Part shown: in pieces, positions 28,942 through 38,137 of the stretch
Position numbering within the stretch: the stretch's first letter is position 1
Layout: the number at the start of each line of letters is the position of its first letter
DNA from: Henriciella sp.
Lineage (GTDB): Bacteria > Pseudomonadota > Alphaproteobacteria > Caulobacterales > Hyphomonadaceae
NCBI RefSeq assembly: GCF_029936995.1
Contig: NZ_JAPYRE010000002.1
Span: 248,001 to 312,000 of the forward strand
Reading direction: 5' to 3'
Length of the DNA stretch: 64,000 nucleotides
Program-made: the position numbers and the translations under genes
The notes under the pieces: model-generated
What the model was told of the DNA's origin: nothing
The model's input: only the letters and a program-made list of their open reading frames with translations
The model's database searches: none

Positions 28942-29574
28942 ATGAAACGCACACTTCTTACGGCCACGACAGCGATCGCATTCGCCGCAATGCCGGCCAC
29001 AGCCCAGCTTGTCGGCGGCGACGCAGGCGTTACGACTGATACAGACATCGCCACCGATATTGGTGAGACAGCTGCGGAAACCGGTACGCAGGTCCGTTCC
29101 GACATTCGTACGGGTGTCGAAAACAATGCGGACGCCGCTGCTGAGTGGGAGTCTGACGCCGATGTGAATGCTGGCGTTAATGCAAATGCCCGTGTCGACG
29201 GGAATTATGAGAACGAGCAGGATACCGCAGCAGGTGCCCGGCTTGATACGCGCACGGATGTAAATACCGGCGCGACCCTCAACCGGGGCGCAGATACTGG
29301 CGCATCTCTCGCCGGTGAAGCAAACACCGGCCTTGATGCCAGAGCTGTGCAACAAAGTGCTGAAGGTGGCGCATATACAGAAAGCCGTGCAGATGCCACG
29401 GCCCAGTATCGCGACCGGACCACGATGGCCAATGGCGACGTATCAGCCAGGGTGGATAGTCTCGACACTGAAGAGCTTAATGCCTATGCCGCCGGACAGG
29501 TCAGGAAAGCAACGGGCGATGCATCTGTCGGCGCATCCAGTTCGCTCGAAACCGAAGCGGAAACCCGTTATTAG
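28942..29574 (+). CDS. exported acidic low-complexity protein, paralogue 2
   Basis: 210 residues. The signal peptide MKRTLLTATTAIAFAAMPAT followed by AQLVGGDAGVT is nearly identical to that of the gene at 28336. The mature part is rich in Ala, Thr, Asp, Gly and Asn, with quasi-repeats such as TDTDIATDIGETAAET and GADTGASLAG, but contains several Arg, unlike paralogue 1. The GNY motif and surrounding Asp/Glu stretch align. GAAAGGAG precedes the ATG, as in paralogue 1. Function unknown; probably periplasmic or surface. A terminator follows. Confidence 0.82.
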   Translation: MKRTLLTATTAIAFAAMPATAQLVGGDAGVTTDTDIATDIGETAAETGTQVRSDIRTGVENNADAAAEWESDADVNAGVNANARVDGNYENEQDTAAGARLDTRTDVNTGATLNRGADTGASLAGEANTGLDARAVQQSAEGGAYTESRADATAQYRDRTTMANGDVSARVDSLDTEELNAYAAGQVRKATGDASVGASSSLETEAETRY

Positions 29575-29596
29575 AAACGCTTCTCATTGCGAGAAC

Positions 29597-29628
29597 AGCC
29601 CCGTAGCTCTTCAAGCTGCGGGGCTTTT
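29597..29628 (+). terminator. rho-independent terminator after acidic protein 2
   Basis: AGCCCCG and CGGGGCT enclose AGCT/AGCT pairing, followed by TTTT. It sits about 20 bases after the stop codon at 29572-29574. Confidence 0.88.
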
Positions 29629-29648
29629 CATGTTGGGGTACGGGCGGT

Positions 29649-30212
29649 TCAGGCTTCCAGCTCCACATCCCAGTAGAGGTAATCCATCCAGGTTTCATGC
29701 AGGTGGTTGGGCGGAAACCGCCGGCCGACCTGCTGAAGCTGGTGATTGGAAGGCCGTTCAGGTGTGCGGCTGAGAGACAGCCCGGATTCCTTGAGCAGGC
29801 GCCCGCCCTTCTTGAGGTTACAGGGCGAACAGGCTGTTGCAATGTTCGTCCAGCTCGTGCGCCCACCCTTCGAGCGCGGCACCACATGATCGAAGGTCAG
29901 TTCCTCGCGAGCGCCACAATAGACACACTGGAAGCCATCGCGCAGGAAGACGTTGAAACGGGTGAAGGCGGGCGACCGGTCCTGATGCACGAATTCGCGC
30001 AAGGCGATGACAGAAGGCAGCCGCATCTCGAAGCTCGGACTGCGCACAACGGTGTCGTATTCCGCGATGATGTCGACCCGGTCGAGGAAAACGGCCTTTA
30101 CGACATCCTGCCACGGCCAGAGTGAAAGTGGATAGTAGGAGAGCGGGCGAAAGTCCGCGTTCAAAACAAGTGCAGGCCGGCCCTGGGGAGGGCATGTCAG
30201 GACTTCAGGCAT
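29649..30212 (-). CDS. HNH endonuclease family protein
   Basis: 187 residues with a central HNH domain: CVYCGAREELTFDHVVP, where two CxxC pairs (VYC, CSPCN) bind zinc and the DH pair is catalytic, followed by GGRTSWTNIATACSPCN. Homologues are conserved single-copy genes in alphaproteobacteria, so it is probably housekeeping rather than mobile. I use the ATG at 30212 with GGAGG 8 bases upstream; a TTG at 30227 is inside that ribosome binding site. Cellular role is unknown. Confidence 0.85.
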   Translation of the reverse strand: MPEVLTCPPQGRPALVLNADFRPLSYYPLSLWPWQDVVKAVFLDRVDIIAEYDTVVRSPSFEMRLPSVIALREFVHQDRSPAFTRFNVFLRDGFQCVYCGAREELTFDHVVPRSKGGRTSWTNIATACSPCNLKKGGRLLKESGLSLSRTPERPSNHQLQQVGRRFPPNHLHETWMDYLYWDVELEA

Positions 30213-30279
30213 CGGTGCAGCCTCCAAGTGTCCTGCTCAATGGTTTTTGCGCCGAGTTAGTGAACACGCACCTCCATCG

Positions 30280-30309
30280 ATTCGGGGTTATCAATAATGA
30301 TTCCCGAAT
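30280..30309. promoter_or_regulatory. inverted repeat upstream of the HNH gene
   Basis: ATTCGGG (30280-30286) and CCCGAAT (30303-30309) are separated by 16 AT-rich bases that contain a second small dyad (atca-ataa-tgat). It is in the promoter region of the HNH gene and could be an operator; the sequence alone does not show which protein binds. Confidence 0.35.
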
Positions 30310-30383
30310 ACGAGTTTATGACAGTTTCGGGCTTTGGCTAGCCTTTGTCGTAACTTTCGTCGCGACATGCCGGCTTAGCCGGA

Positions 30384-31037
30384 TCAGGCGGAGCCGCCAC
30401 CGTCAGCGGCGTAGGCCTTGGCGCGCTCGGCATTGATCCAGGCCCAGAGCAGGTGCGCGGCGACACCGCGATAGGGCCGCCAGCTATCAGCAAGGGCCGT
30501 GAAATCCCTTGATTCGTGCCTGACCTCGGCGTCACTGAGCAGGCGGTAGGCCTCCATGAGCCCCACATCCCCTGCGGGAAAAGCATCAAGCCGGCCACAA
30601 TTGAGAAGGAACAGGTCAGCTGTCCACGGGCCGATGCCTTTCACGGCGACCAGTTCCTTGCGGGCGGCATCCATGTCGGCGGTGTGAACGCGGACAAGGT
30701 CCAGCGCGCCGGATTCCACGGCTTCGGCGATTGAGCGCAGGTGGCGGATCTTGGGACGCGAGAGCCCGCAGCCTCGCAGCGTCTCCTCGCTGGCTGCCAG
30801 GACAGATTGCGTAGAGACCGTGCCGAGTTCAGTTTCAACACGGCTCCAGATCGAGCGGGCGGCCTTGGTGGTGATCTGCTGGAAGGCGATCATCCGCGCG
30901 ATGACGGCATAATCCGGCGTGCCGGAACGCCAGTCAGGCACGCCATATGCCGTAAACGCCCGGGCCAGGGCGGCGTCTCTTTGGGACAGCCAGTTGCAGG
31001 CATCAAGAAGTTCGTCTGGACCGGGTGGTTGCGTCAT
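30384..31037 (-). CDS. DNA-3-methyladenine glycosylase II family (HhH-GPD)
   Basis: 217 residues with the helix-hairpin-helix GPD fold. KGIGPWTADLFLL is the hairpin and the catalytic Asp is in AFPAGDVGL. It lacks the iron-sulfur Cys cluster of MutY/Nth. It excises alkylated bases from DNA. It is shorter than E. coli AlkA because the N-terminal domain is absent. It is divergent from the HD-domain gene. Confidence 0.87.
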   Translation of the reverse strand: MTQPPGPDELLDACNWLSQRDAALARAFTAYGVPDWRSGTPDYAVIARMIAFQQITTKAARSIWSRVETELGTVSTQSVLAASEETLRGCGLSRPKIRHLRSIAEAVESGALDLVRVHTADMDAARKELVAVKGIGPWTADLFLLNCGRLDAFPAGDVGLMEAYRLLSDAEVRHESRDFTALADSWRPYRGVAAHLLWAWINAERAKAYAADGGGSA

Positions 31038-31183
31038 GCCTTGTCATCGCGCGTGGCGTGCGGGGCTTCAAGTCTTTCTTCGGGCGGGCGTTTCGAGGAG
31101 AAATCGCCGGACCGGACGCCGCCAGACATTGCACATAAAGGCCACAGGCGTATTCTAGGGGGAAGAACACAAGGGAGGATCAC

Positions 31184-31786
31184 ATGGCAGACGGATCAGT
31201 GGCGGGCGAACGCGCCCAGTTCCGCGAGATGATGGAAGGCACCCAGGAAGACTGGAACATTATCGCGGAACATTCGCGCATCTTCAACAAGGGCCTCGCC
31301 AAGCGCGTGCTTGACCATTTGCGGCTTCTGGACGGCGACTATGGCGGGTTCCCTGTCGACCGTCTTGAGCATTCTCTACAGACCGCGACGCGGGCCCACC
31401 GCGATGGGCGGGATGAGGAATATGTCGTCTGCGCGCTGTTGCACGATATAGGCGACACGCTGGGCAGCATGAACCATCCCGATGTCGCGGCAGCGATCCT
31501 CAAGCCTTTCGTATCCGAGGAAAACCTCTGGATGGTCGCCAATCACGGCGCTTTCCAAGGCTATTATTTCTTCGAGTATCTTGGCCTCGACAAGAATATG
31601 CGTGAAAAGTTCAAGGACAGCCCGCACTATCAGCGCTGCGCTGAGTTCTGTCACAAGTATGACCAGGCTGCCTTCGATCCGGACTATGAGAGTGAGCCGC
31701 TGGAATTCTTCGAGCCGATGGTCGAGCGTGTCTTCTCGAAACCGAAAAACTCGATGTATCTGCGCAAGAAAGACCCGTCAGCCTGA
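31184..31786 (+). CDS. HD-domain phosphohydrolase-like protein
   Basis: 200 residues. RLEHSLQTATRAH and ALLHDIGDTLG form the metal-binding HD signature (His, then HD). Substrate is unknown; relatives act on nucleotides or phosphonates. AGGGAGGA precedes the start. Its stop abuts that of the convergent acyltransferase gene with no intervening base. Confidence 0.83.
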   Translation: MADGSVAGERAQFREMMEGTQEDWNIIAEHSRIFNKGLAKRVLDHLRLLDGDYGGFPVDRLEHSLQTATRAHRDGRDEEYVVCALLHDIGDTLGSMNHPDVAAAILKPFVSEENLWMVANHGAFQGYYFFEYLGLDKNMREKFKDSPHYQRCAEFCHKYDQAAFDPDYESEPLEFFEPMVERVFSKPKNSMYLRKKDPSA

Positions 31787-32539
31787 TTATGCCGAAAGGT
31801 CGCTTCTGGTGCGGCCCTGCGCGGCGAGCCCCTCGTCGAGAAGGCGCGCGGAAGCTTCTTCCAGTTCTTCCTGAAGGCGCGCATTCATCTCCTTGCGCGC
31901 CAGCTGCCCCGGTATCGGGGGCAGCGCCTCGTAGACAACAAGGCCGGGGCGCCGCGTAATGCCGCGTGCTTTCCAGCACAGCCCGGAATTGGTCGCCAGG
32001 GGCAGGACCGGGACATCAATCGCGTTGTAAAGCGCAGATAGCCCTGCGGACTTGTAGTCGCCCGGGGCACCGGGTTGCGCGCGTGTGCCCTCGGGATAGA
32101 TCAGGATCTGGCGCCCGTTTGCGGCGCGCAGTCTTGCTTCATTGACCATGCGTTTCAGCGTGCGTGTCGTACCGGCCCGGTCAATTGGGATCATTTTGGT
32201 CTTCAGGGCATACCAGCCGAGCGCTGGATACCAGAGTAGTTCGCGCTTCATGATCACGGCGGGGTCGCGAAACAGGATGAAGGGGATGAACACGTCCAGC
32301 ATGGCCTGGTGCTTGCCTGCGATGATGAGCGGGCCATCGGGGATGTGCTCCTGCCCGCGCAGCTCGACCCGGATGCCGCAGATCACCCGAAGGCCCAGAC
32401 GGACATACTGGGCATAGAAGCCGATCGCGCCTATGGCGACACGCCGGGGCAGGAGCATCGTCGGTAGCGCGGCAACGCCGATGACCGCCATGCCGCCATA
32501 AAGCCAGACGATGAAAATGAAGGAGCGTATTGTGTTCAC
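31787..32539 (-). CDS. plsC: 1-acyl-sn-glycerol-3-phosphate acyltransferase
   Basis: 250 residues with an N-terminal membrane helix and the LPLAT motifs KHQAMLD (HX4D) and IYPEGTR. It makes phosphatidic acid from lysophosphatidic acid at the inner membrane. The gene is downstream of ftsX with a 4-base overlap, forming ftsE-ftsX-plsC. Confidence 0.9.
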   Translation of the reverse strand: MNTIRSFIFIVWLYGGMAVIGVAALPTMLLPRRVAIGAIGFYAQYVRLGLRVICGIRVELRGQEHIPDGPLIIAGKHQAMLDVFIPFILFRDPAVIMKRELLWYPALGWYALKTKMIPIDRAGTTRTLKRMVNEARLRAANGRQILIYPEGTRAQPGAPGDYKSAGLSALYNAIDVPVLPLATNSGLCWKARGITRRPGLVVYEALPPIPGQLARKEMNARLQEELEEASARLLDEGLAAQGRTRSDLSA

Positions 32540-33405
32540 AAGACAGCCTTCAGCGAGTGATTGACGGTGCCCCCTGCGGCGACACGGGCGGCCAGCCCGG
32601 CCGCGACAGGGGTGATGGCCAGGATGGCAAAATCCCAGAAATCGAGCGAGAGCTGCGGCAGGAGCTGGCTGCGCGCCCCGGCACTCTGGGCGGAGAAGAT
32701 GACCATCGCCGTGACCGCCAGGGCTGCGACCGAGCCGGCTGCGCCAGCCTTGAGCCCTAATGTCCAGAAGCGCCGCTCGAAAAGGCGGGCGATGAAGCTG
32801 TCCTCTGCGCCAGCAAGGTGGAGGACGTCGACGATATCCTTGCGGGCAAGCAGGGCGGCGTGTGTCGCAAATGCGATGACGGCAATGGCCGTGGCCGCAA
32901 GAAGCACGACAACGCCGATGGCGGCGATGCGAAGCGTACCGAGCGCGCGGCGGGCCTCAGCGGCGTAATCGGCGTGGGCTTCGGTGACGGCTGTAAAGCC
33001 TGCCTCTTCGAGCACTTTGTTGATATCGTCAGGTGTTGCAGGTGATTGCAGTGTCGTCTCCACGGCAATGAGCATCGGGAGGGGAACCCCGTCCGGTACG
33101 CCGCCCGGCCCGAAGCTCGGCGTGAGTAGCCGGTCCAGCTCTTCCTCACTCAGCACACTTGCAGACTTGATCCCCTCAAGATCGCGCACGGCTGTGGCGG
33201 CCTCTTCAGCGCCCCGGCGGTCCGTATTCTCCACGCGAACCGTCATCTGGCCCTCGACCTGGGCAGACCAGGCTTCGGCGGCAGTGTAGGTGCCGCGTGC
33301 CGTCAGCGTGGCCAGCACAGCGAGAAAGCAGAGCGCGGCGACCACGAAGAACAGGGCCGCCTCGCGGGCGTCGCTTTCCGGCAGGAGCGGTGTCGGCTTA
33401 CTCAT
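32536..33405 (-). CDS. ftsX: cell division protein FtsX
   Basis: 289 residues with an N-terminal membrane helix, a periplasmic domain (about 45-165) and three C-terminal helices, the FtsX topology. It couples FtsE ATP hydrolysis to a periplasmic peptidoglycan-hydrolase activator. The start overlaps the ftsE stop by 4 bases. A candidate EnvC-type partner is encoded at 39484-40710. Confidence 0.9.
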   Translation of the reverse strand: MSKPTPLLPESDAREAALFFVVAALCFLAVLATLTARGTYTAAEAWSAQVEGQMTVRVENTDRRGAEEAATAVRDLEGIKSASVLSEEELDRLLTPSFGPGGVPDGVPLPMLIAVETTLQSPATPDDINKVLEEAGFTAVTEAHADYAAEARRALGTLRIAAIGVVVLLAATAIAVIAFATHAALLARKDIVDVLHLAGAEDSFIARLFERRFWTLGLKAGAAGSVAALAVTAMVIFSAQSAGARSQLLPQLSLDFWDFAILAITPVAAGLAARVAAGGTVNHSLKAVL

Positions 33406-34118
33406 CTGGCGGCTTGCTCCTCATGGCCATGCACCATCAGGCCATTCTGCAGTTGCAGGACCGGCGCATCGAATTCGCGGATCAGTCCAAGGTCATGGGT
33501 GGCAATGATGATCGTGGTGTTAAGTCGCCGGTTGAGTTCGACAAACAGGCGGAAGATGCGCCGCCCCATTTCAGGGTCGACATTGCCGGTCGGTTCATCG
33601 GCGATCAGCAGATCGGGTTTATTGATCAGCGCGCGCGCAATGGAGAGGCGTTGCTGTTCCCCGCCGGACATGGCGGGCGGGAGGGCGTGAATGCGCTCGC
33701 CAAGGCCGACCCAGCGCAGAAGGTCGACCACCTCTTCGCGATAGGTCTCTTCCTTCTTGCCGGAGACCCGCAGTGGCAGGGCGACATTCTCGAAAGCGCT
33801 CAGGTGTTCCAGGAGGCGGAAATCCTGGAAAACCACGCCGATCCGGCGGCGCAGGGCGGAAAGCTGCTTGCGTGACAGCGTCATCGTCGGCAGGCCGAAA
33901 AGGCGCACCTCCCCCTGGCTCGGGGCGTGCGCCAGATAAAGCAGCTTCAGAAGCGAGGACTTGCCGGCCCCCGACGCGCCGGTCAGAAAGGTGAAGCTGC
34001 CAGGTTTCAGGCGGACATTGATGTCGGTGAGGATTTCATCGGAGGTGTCATAGTGTAATGAAACCCCGTTCAGTTCGACGGATGGCTCATCAGACATATC
34101 TGGCACGAAACGATTCAT
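33402..34118 (-). CDS. ftsE: cell division ATP-binding protein FtsE
   Basis: 238 residues with Walker A GASGAGKSSLL, signature MSGGEQQRLSIARAL and Walker B LLIADEPTGNVD. It powers FtsX at the divisome. The extended N-terminus (MNRFVPDMSDEPS) may be cut back to an internal ATG at 34097. It is divergent from the zinc-ribbon protein. Confidence 0.93.
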   Translation of the reverse strand: MNRFVPDMSDEPSVELNGVSLHYDTSDEILTDINVRLKPGSFTFLTGASGAGKSSLLKLLYLAHAPSQGEVRLFGLPTMTLSRKQLSALRRRIGVVFQDFRLLEHLSAFENVALPLRVSGKKEETYREEVVDLLRWVGLGERIHALPPAMSGGEQQRLSIARALINKPDLLIADEPTGNVDPEMGRRIFRLFVELNRRLNTTIIIATHDLGLIREFDAPVLQLQNGLMVHGHEEQAAR

Positions 34119-34184
34119 GAAGGTGCTTTCAATCCTGCAAGGACGTGATCGACTATTTCAGCGAATTGCGCGATTGTCCAAGAC

Positions 34185-34880
34185 ATGATCCTCACCTGTC
34201 CCAGTTGCGAGACACAATATTTCGCCGATGACGCCACTATCGGCGAATCGGGGCGTACGGTGAAGTGCGCGGCCTGCAGTCATGCCTGGTTTGTCAGCCC
34301 GAAAGGTGAAACAAATCATGCCTCTGCGCCACGGGCCGGCGCGCACGAGGCTTACAGGGACAAGGTTCGCGAACGCCGCCGCAAGGCCAGCCGGTCAGCG
34401 GCGGTCATGGCCTGGCTGATTGTCGGCACGATTTTCGGGGCCTCGGTTGCCGCAGGGGTCATTTTCCGTGACCGCGTGGTCGAGTACTGGCCGGAGTCGG
34501 CAGCCGCGTTCAGGGCTGCCGGGCTGGACGTGAACCGCTACGGGCTTGAGTTCGTCGACACCGAGGCCGAGCGGTATTTCGAGGGGACGACACCAGTCCT
34601 GGAAATTGAAGGGCAGGTGCAGAATATTTCCCGCCGGGAGCGTGCAGCGCCTTTCGTGCGTGTGATGCTGCTTGACGAGACTGGAGGATACATCGGAGCT
34701 TCATTTGCGCCGATTACGCCGGAGCGAATTCCGCCCGGCCGCACGGCCAGCTTCTCCACAAGGGTTGAGAATCCGCCCTTTGAGGCGTTCGAGCTCGAAC
34801 TGCAGTTCTCCAATGACCGGCAGTCCGGCCCGGCAGGGGATAAGGGCAGCGACATGGCGACCGGCGGAGAGACAGAATGA
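34185..34880 (+). CDS. zinc-ribbon (MJ0042) and DUF3426 membrane protein
   Basis: 231 residues: an N-terminal zinc ribbon with CPSC and CAAC pairs at about 5-8 and 28-31, one transmembrane helix at about 72-92, and a C-terminal DUF3426 domain (EIEGQVQNISRRE, FSTRVENPPFEA). Similar proteins in alphaproteobacteria may be envelope-linked. Function is unknown. It overlaps the hpt-like gene by 4 bases. Confidence 0.85.
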   Translation: MILTCPSCETQYFADDATIGESGRTVKCAACSHAWFVSPKGETNHASAPRAGAHEAYRDKVRERRRKASRSAAVMAWLIVGTIFGASVAAGVIFRDRVVEYWPESAAAFRAAGLDVNRYGLEFVDTEAERYFEGTTPVLEIEGQVQNISRRERAAPFVRVMLLDETGGYIGASFAPITPERIPPGRTASFSTRVENPPFEAFELELQFSNDRQSGPAGDKGSDMATGGETE

Positions 34881-35410
34881 GCCGTGAAAGCCAGGAATTC
34901 GATATCGTCCTCGATGAGGCGAGCCTCATGGCACGGGTCGAGGAGCTGGCGGACCGGCTGGCGCCGCGGCTCTCGGGAGAGTGGACCGCGATCAACATCC
35001 TGCTCGGGGCCACACCATTCACGAGCGATCTCATGAAGGCGCTTGCCCGGCGGGGTGTTCATCCTGTCCTCGATGCGCTCTGGCTGGAGAGTTACCGCGA
35101 CGCGCGCGAAAGTTCAGGCCGGGTGCTCGTGCGGGCCGATATTGTCCGCCCGGTCAAGGACCGTGGTGTGCTGCTGATAGATGATGTGTTCGATACCGGG
35201 CGCACACTGGATTTTGCCCGCTCGCACATGCTGACAAAGGGCGCGCGGGAGGTGATCACTGTTGCGTTGGCCCGCAAGCCCTGGGCGCCGACGGATGAGA
35301 CCGATGTCGATTTCCATGCCTTCGATGCGCCCGGACGGTTTCTCGTGGGCTATGGCATGGACGATGCCGGGAAGTATCGCGGGCTGCCCTATATCGGTGC
35401 GCTGGACTAG
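34877..35410 (+). CDS. hpt: hypoxanthine phosphoribosyltransferase family protein
   Basis: 177 residues with the PRPP loop VLLIDDVFDTGRTL and an N-terminal segment typical of type I phosphoribosyltransferases (NILLGATPF). It probably salvages hypoxanthine or guanine to the nucleotide. Base specificity rests on family similarity only. Confidence 0.85.
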   Translation: MSRESQEFDIVLDEASLMARVEELADRLAPRLSGEWTAINILLGATPFTSDLMKALARRGVHPVLDALWLESYRDARESSGRVLVRADIVRPVKDRGVLLIDDVFDTGRTLDFARSHMLTKGAREVITVALARKPWAPTDETDVDFHAFDAPGRFLVGYGMDDAGKYRGLPYIGALD

Positions 35411-35419
35411 GCCGCCCGG

Positions 35420-36196
35420 TCAGGCAGATACTGTCTTTGACAGCCAGTCGAGAATGTCCGCACTTACATCATTCGTGCCGGGCTCGTCGACGATCCAGTG
35501 GGCATGGCCGGGATATTCGCGATAGTCGCCGGGCACGCCGGCGTGGGCATATTTTTCGCCGAGCTTGCGCACAGCCTTCACCGGGGTGGCTCGGTCGCGC
35601 CTGGCCCCGATCGTGAGGGTTGGCACCTGGACGGATTTCTCATCAATGGGGTCCGGCTCGGCGAGATCGAGATAGACCTTGCCCGAATCATACCGGGCCA
35701 GCCTGTAGATCTCGTCATGGCGCTCCTTCGGCACTTCGTTCAGGACGCCCCATCCAAAACCGAACCGGCCAACCTTGAAGCGGCCTTCGGGGATCTTCTT
35801 CTGTCCTTTCTTGAGGATGGCCCAGAACGTGATCATCAGGCGCAGGTCCTGAACCTGACAGTCGGGGGTCTGGGCTGGGGTCAGGAAAATGGCGGCCTTC
35901 ACATCGCCGCGCGCGGCCAGGTGCTGTGCGATCAGCCCGCCCATGGAGTGGCCCATGACGACCGGTTTATCGCCATGTTCGGATGCCAGTTTCCGGGCCA
36001 TTTCCGACATGCGCTCGATATAGTCCGACAGGCGCAGGTCGCTTAAGGACTCAGGCGGGTCTTCAATGGTGCGTTGATCGGGGTAGAGGGTCGGCGCCTC
36101 GACGTGCCATCCGTTCTGCTCGAACGGCCTTCGCATATTGTTCCAGACCTCACCACCACAGCCGACGCCGTGGATCATGAGAATTGATTTCGCCAT
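35420..36196 (-). CDS. alpha/beta hydrolase
   Basis: 258 residues. IHGVGCGGE is the oxyanion-hole region and VVMGHSMGGL the nucleophile elbow with the catalytic Ser. The C-terminal His is in EYPGHAHWI. Substrate unknown. It is convergent with hpt and 9 bases from it. Confidence 0.85.
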   Translation of the reverse strand: MAKSILMIHGVGCGGEVWNNMRRPFEQNGWHVEAPTLYPDQRTIEDPPESLSDLRLSDYIERMSEMARKLASEHGDKPVVMGHSMGGLIAQHLAARGDVKAAIFLTPAQTPDCQVQDLRLMITFWAILKKGQKKIPEGRFKVGRFGFGWGVLNEVPKERHDEIYRLARYDSGKVYLDLAEPDPIDEKSVQVPTLTIGARRDRATPVKAVRKLGEKYAHAGVPGDYREYPGHAHWIVDEPGTNDVSADILDWLSKTVSA

Positions 36197-36235
36197 GTCT
36201 GCCTCCCCTCAGAATATCTGCCCGGTTTACACGTT

Positions 36236-36730
36236 TCAGGCCTTGTCCGACCATTTTGCAAAGCGCTGGGCAACTTCCGAATAGATTGGGCGCTTGAAGG
36301 GAACGATCAGGCCGGGCGCTTCAGACAGGCGGGCCCAGCGCCAGGCGTCAAATTCGGGTGTATGCTTGTCGAGCCTGATATCGCTGTCGGACCCCTTGAA
36401 GCGCAGGGCGAACCATTTCTGCCGCTGGCCGATAAAGGCGCCGGGCATGCGCCGTTTGACCTCAGCTGGAAAATCATAGTGCAACCAGTCTTCGGTTTCT
36501 TCCATGATCTCGACGAGTTTGGAAGACACGCCCACTTCTTCTTCCAGCTCACGCAGGGCCGCGGTTGCCGGTTCCTCGCCATCGTCAATTCCGCCCTGGG
36601 GCATCTGCCACTGGAAAGCGCCGCGCCCATTGATGCGACGGCCGAGAAAGACATGGCCCGCCCCTGAGAACAGGGCCAGGCCAACATTGGGGCGGTAAAG
36701 GCTCGGGTCACGTGTCGTCGTCGTACTCAC
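36236..36730 (-). CDS. rppH: RNA pyrophosphohydrolase
   Basis: 164 residues. The Nudix box is GGIDDGEEPATAALRELEEE and the N-terminal YRPNVGLALFSG matches RppH. It removes pyrophosphate from 5'-triphosphate RNA to start decay, or hydrolyses diadenosine polyphosphates. The GTG start at 36730 is chosen because upstream residues in this frame belong to the 3' end of the preceding gene; no strong Shine-Dalgarno is visible. It lies 17 bases after the deacetylase-like gene. Confidence 0.88.
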   Translation of the reverse strand: MSTTTTRDPSLYRPNVGLALFSGAGHVFLGRRINGRGAFQWQMPQGGIDDGEEPATAALRELEEEVGVSSKLVEIMEETEDWLHYDFPAEVKRRMPGAFIGQRQKWFALRFKGSDSDIRLDKHTPEFDAWRWARLSEAPGLIVPFKRPIYSEVAQRFAKWSDKA

Positions 36731-36747
36731 GCACCCAGACTTAGGGC

Positions 36748-38073
36748 TTATCCGCCGGTTTGCCCACCCTGCTCGGTGACAAGCTCTGCGGTATCCATGC
36801 TTTTTCCAGCCGGACGCGAGGATTGGGTCACGCTGGAAGCGGGGGCGAGGATAATGCCTTTCTCGTCGAGGCTCTGGGTCCATTCCTTGAGGATGTCGAT
36901 GGTGAGTGGATAGGCAAAGCCCGTTCCGAGAGAGCTGCCGGATTCCATCGCCAGGGCTTCAAGTTCGAGCAGTTTCGTCTCGATTTCCTCGCCCTCGGGA
37001 CGGGCATCGACCGGGGTGTTTGCCTTGCGGAATCTGAGCCCTGTATCCTGCGCGGCGGTGGTAAAGGCGGAGCGCGAAAGACTGCCATCCTCGACAAGGG
37101 CGAGGCCGCGACTGTGCAGTGTATCAGCGAGATGGGTGGTGGAGGCTTCATCCGTGGCGAATTTGCTGCCCTGATAGTTCGTCACACCGAAATAGCCGGT
37201 AGCGCGGGACAGGAGGTATTCAAGGCGTTCGCGGGTGCGCTCATCATCATGTTCGCCATAGAGGGTGTGGCTATGCGGGCTTTCGCGCCCGAACTCATAA
37301 GGCTCCATTGGCACTTCAAGCAGAACTTCATGTCCGGCTTTGCGGGCCTGGTCGATCCAGCCCTGGAGATTGCTGGCCGTCGGGGCGAAGGAAAGGGTGA
37401 TTTCGGGCGGTAGCTCCTCGATGGCCGAGGTTGTGTGACGCCAGTTGATCCCGAGCCCGCCGACCACAATCGCGACTTTCGGGCGGTTCTCGGGGTTGGC
37501 GAATGGTCGGGCATAGGCGCCTGCTGGCGTGCGCCCGTCGTCTGCGACCCTTGGCAGGGGGCCAACGGGCGCGGTTTCCGTGACGGCGCTGATCGGCGCC
37601 TCAGGCAGGGCCTTCAGCTTCGTGGTTTCTTTCCAGGAGCGCCCGGCCGAGACGGCAACACCGTTGATTCGTACAGTATCGACTTCATCGGGCATGGCTG
37701 ACGGGCGCGCCGCCCCGCCGCCGTCATCGCCTGCATAGCTGACGCCGAGGCTTGGTGCCTGCTCTTCTGTGGAATCGGCGACGGCAGAAGAAGGGCCTTC
37801 CGCGGTCGCCATCATGGAAACGACAGGGCGCGCTTTGCCATCTTCGGCCGCAAAGCGGGTCTTGAGGTTGGGACGGTCGCCGCCAGCAGGCTCGAAAAGG
37901 GCAATCTGCCGGGCCGGTCCTGCTTCGCTGGCGTCTCCGGTGAGATGAATGAGAGTGCCCGAAACCGCCATGAGAGCGGAGAAGGCAAGCAGGCTCAGCC
38001 CTGTGTGAACGAGGCCGCTGCGAACAGGCGACGGATCCCTTGTCACACGATACATCATCAGGCGCCTCTTCAC
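36748..38073 (-). CDS. divergent polysaccharide deacetylase family (YibQ-like)
   Basis: 441 residues with a membrane helix at about 25-47, a low-complexity linker and a C-terminal deacetylase-like domain (VAIVVGGLGINWRHTT, LSFAPTASNLQGW, LLEVPMEPYEF). Such proteins neighbour envC and ctpA in many Proteobacteria and probably act on peptidoglycan or glycans in the periplasm. Activity has not been inferred. Confidence 0.83.
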   Translation of the reverse strand: MKRRLMMYRVTRDPSPVRSGLVHTGLSLLAFSALMAVSGTLIHLTGDASEAGPARQIALFEPAGGDRPNLKTRFAAEDGKARPVVSMMATAEGPSSAVADSTEEQAPSLGVSYAGDDGGGAARPSAMPDEVDTVRINGVAVSAGRSWKETTKLKALPEAPISAVTETAPVGPLPRVADDGRTPAGAYARPFANPENRPKVAIVVGGLGINWRHTTSAIEELPPEITLSFAPTASNLQGWIDQARKAGHEVLLEVPMEPYEFGRESPHSHTLYGEHDDERTRERLEYLLSRATGYFGVTNYQGSKFATDEASTTHLADTLHSRGLALVEDGSLSRSAFTTAAQDTGLRFRKANTPVDARPEGEEIETKLLELEALAMESGSSLGTGFAYPLTIDILKEWTQSLDEKGIILAPASSVTQSSRPAGKSMDTAELVTEQGGQTGG

Positions 38074-38137
38074 TCCGCAGGTTGCAACTACAGCCCTTCA
38101 GAGTGGAGGCGATTGGTTAAGAACCGGCAAATATCTG

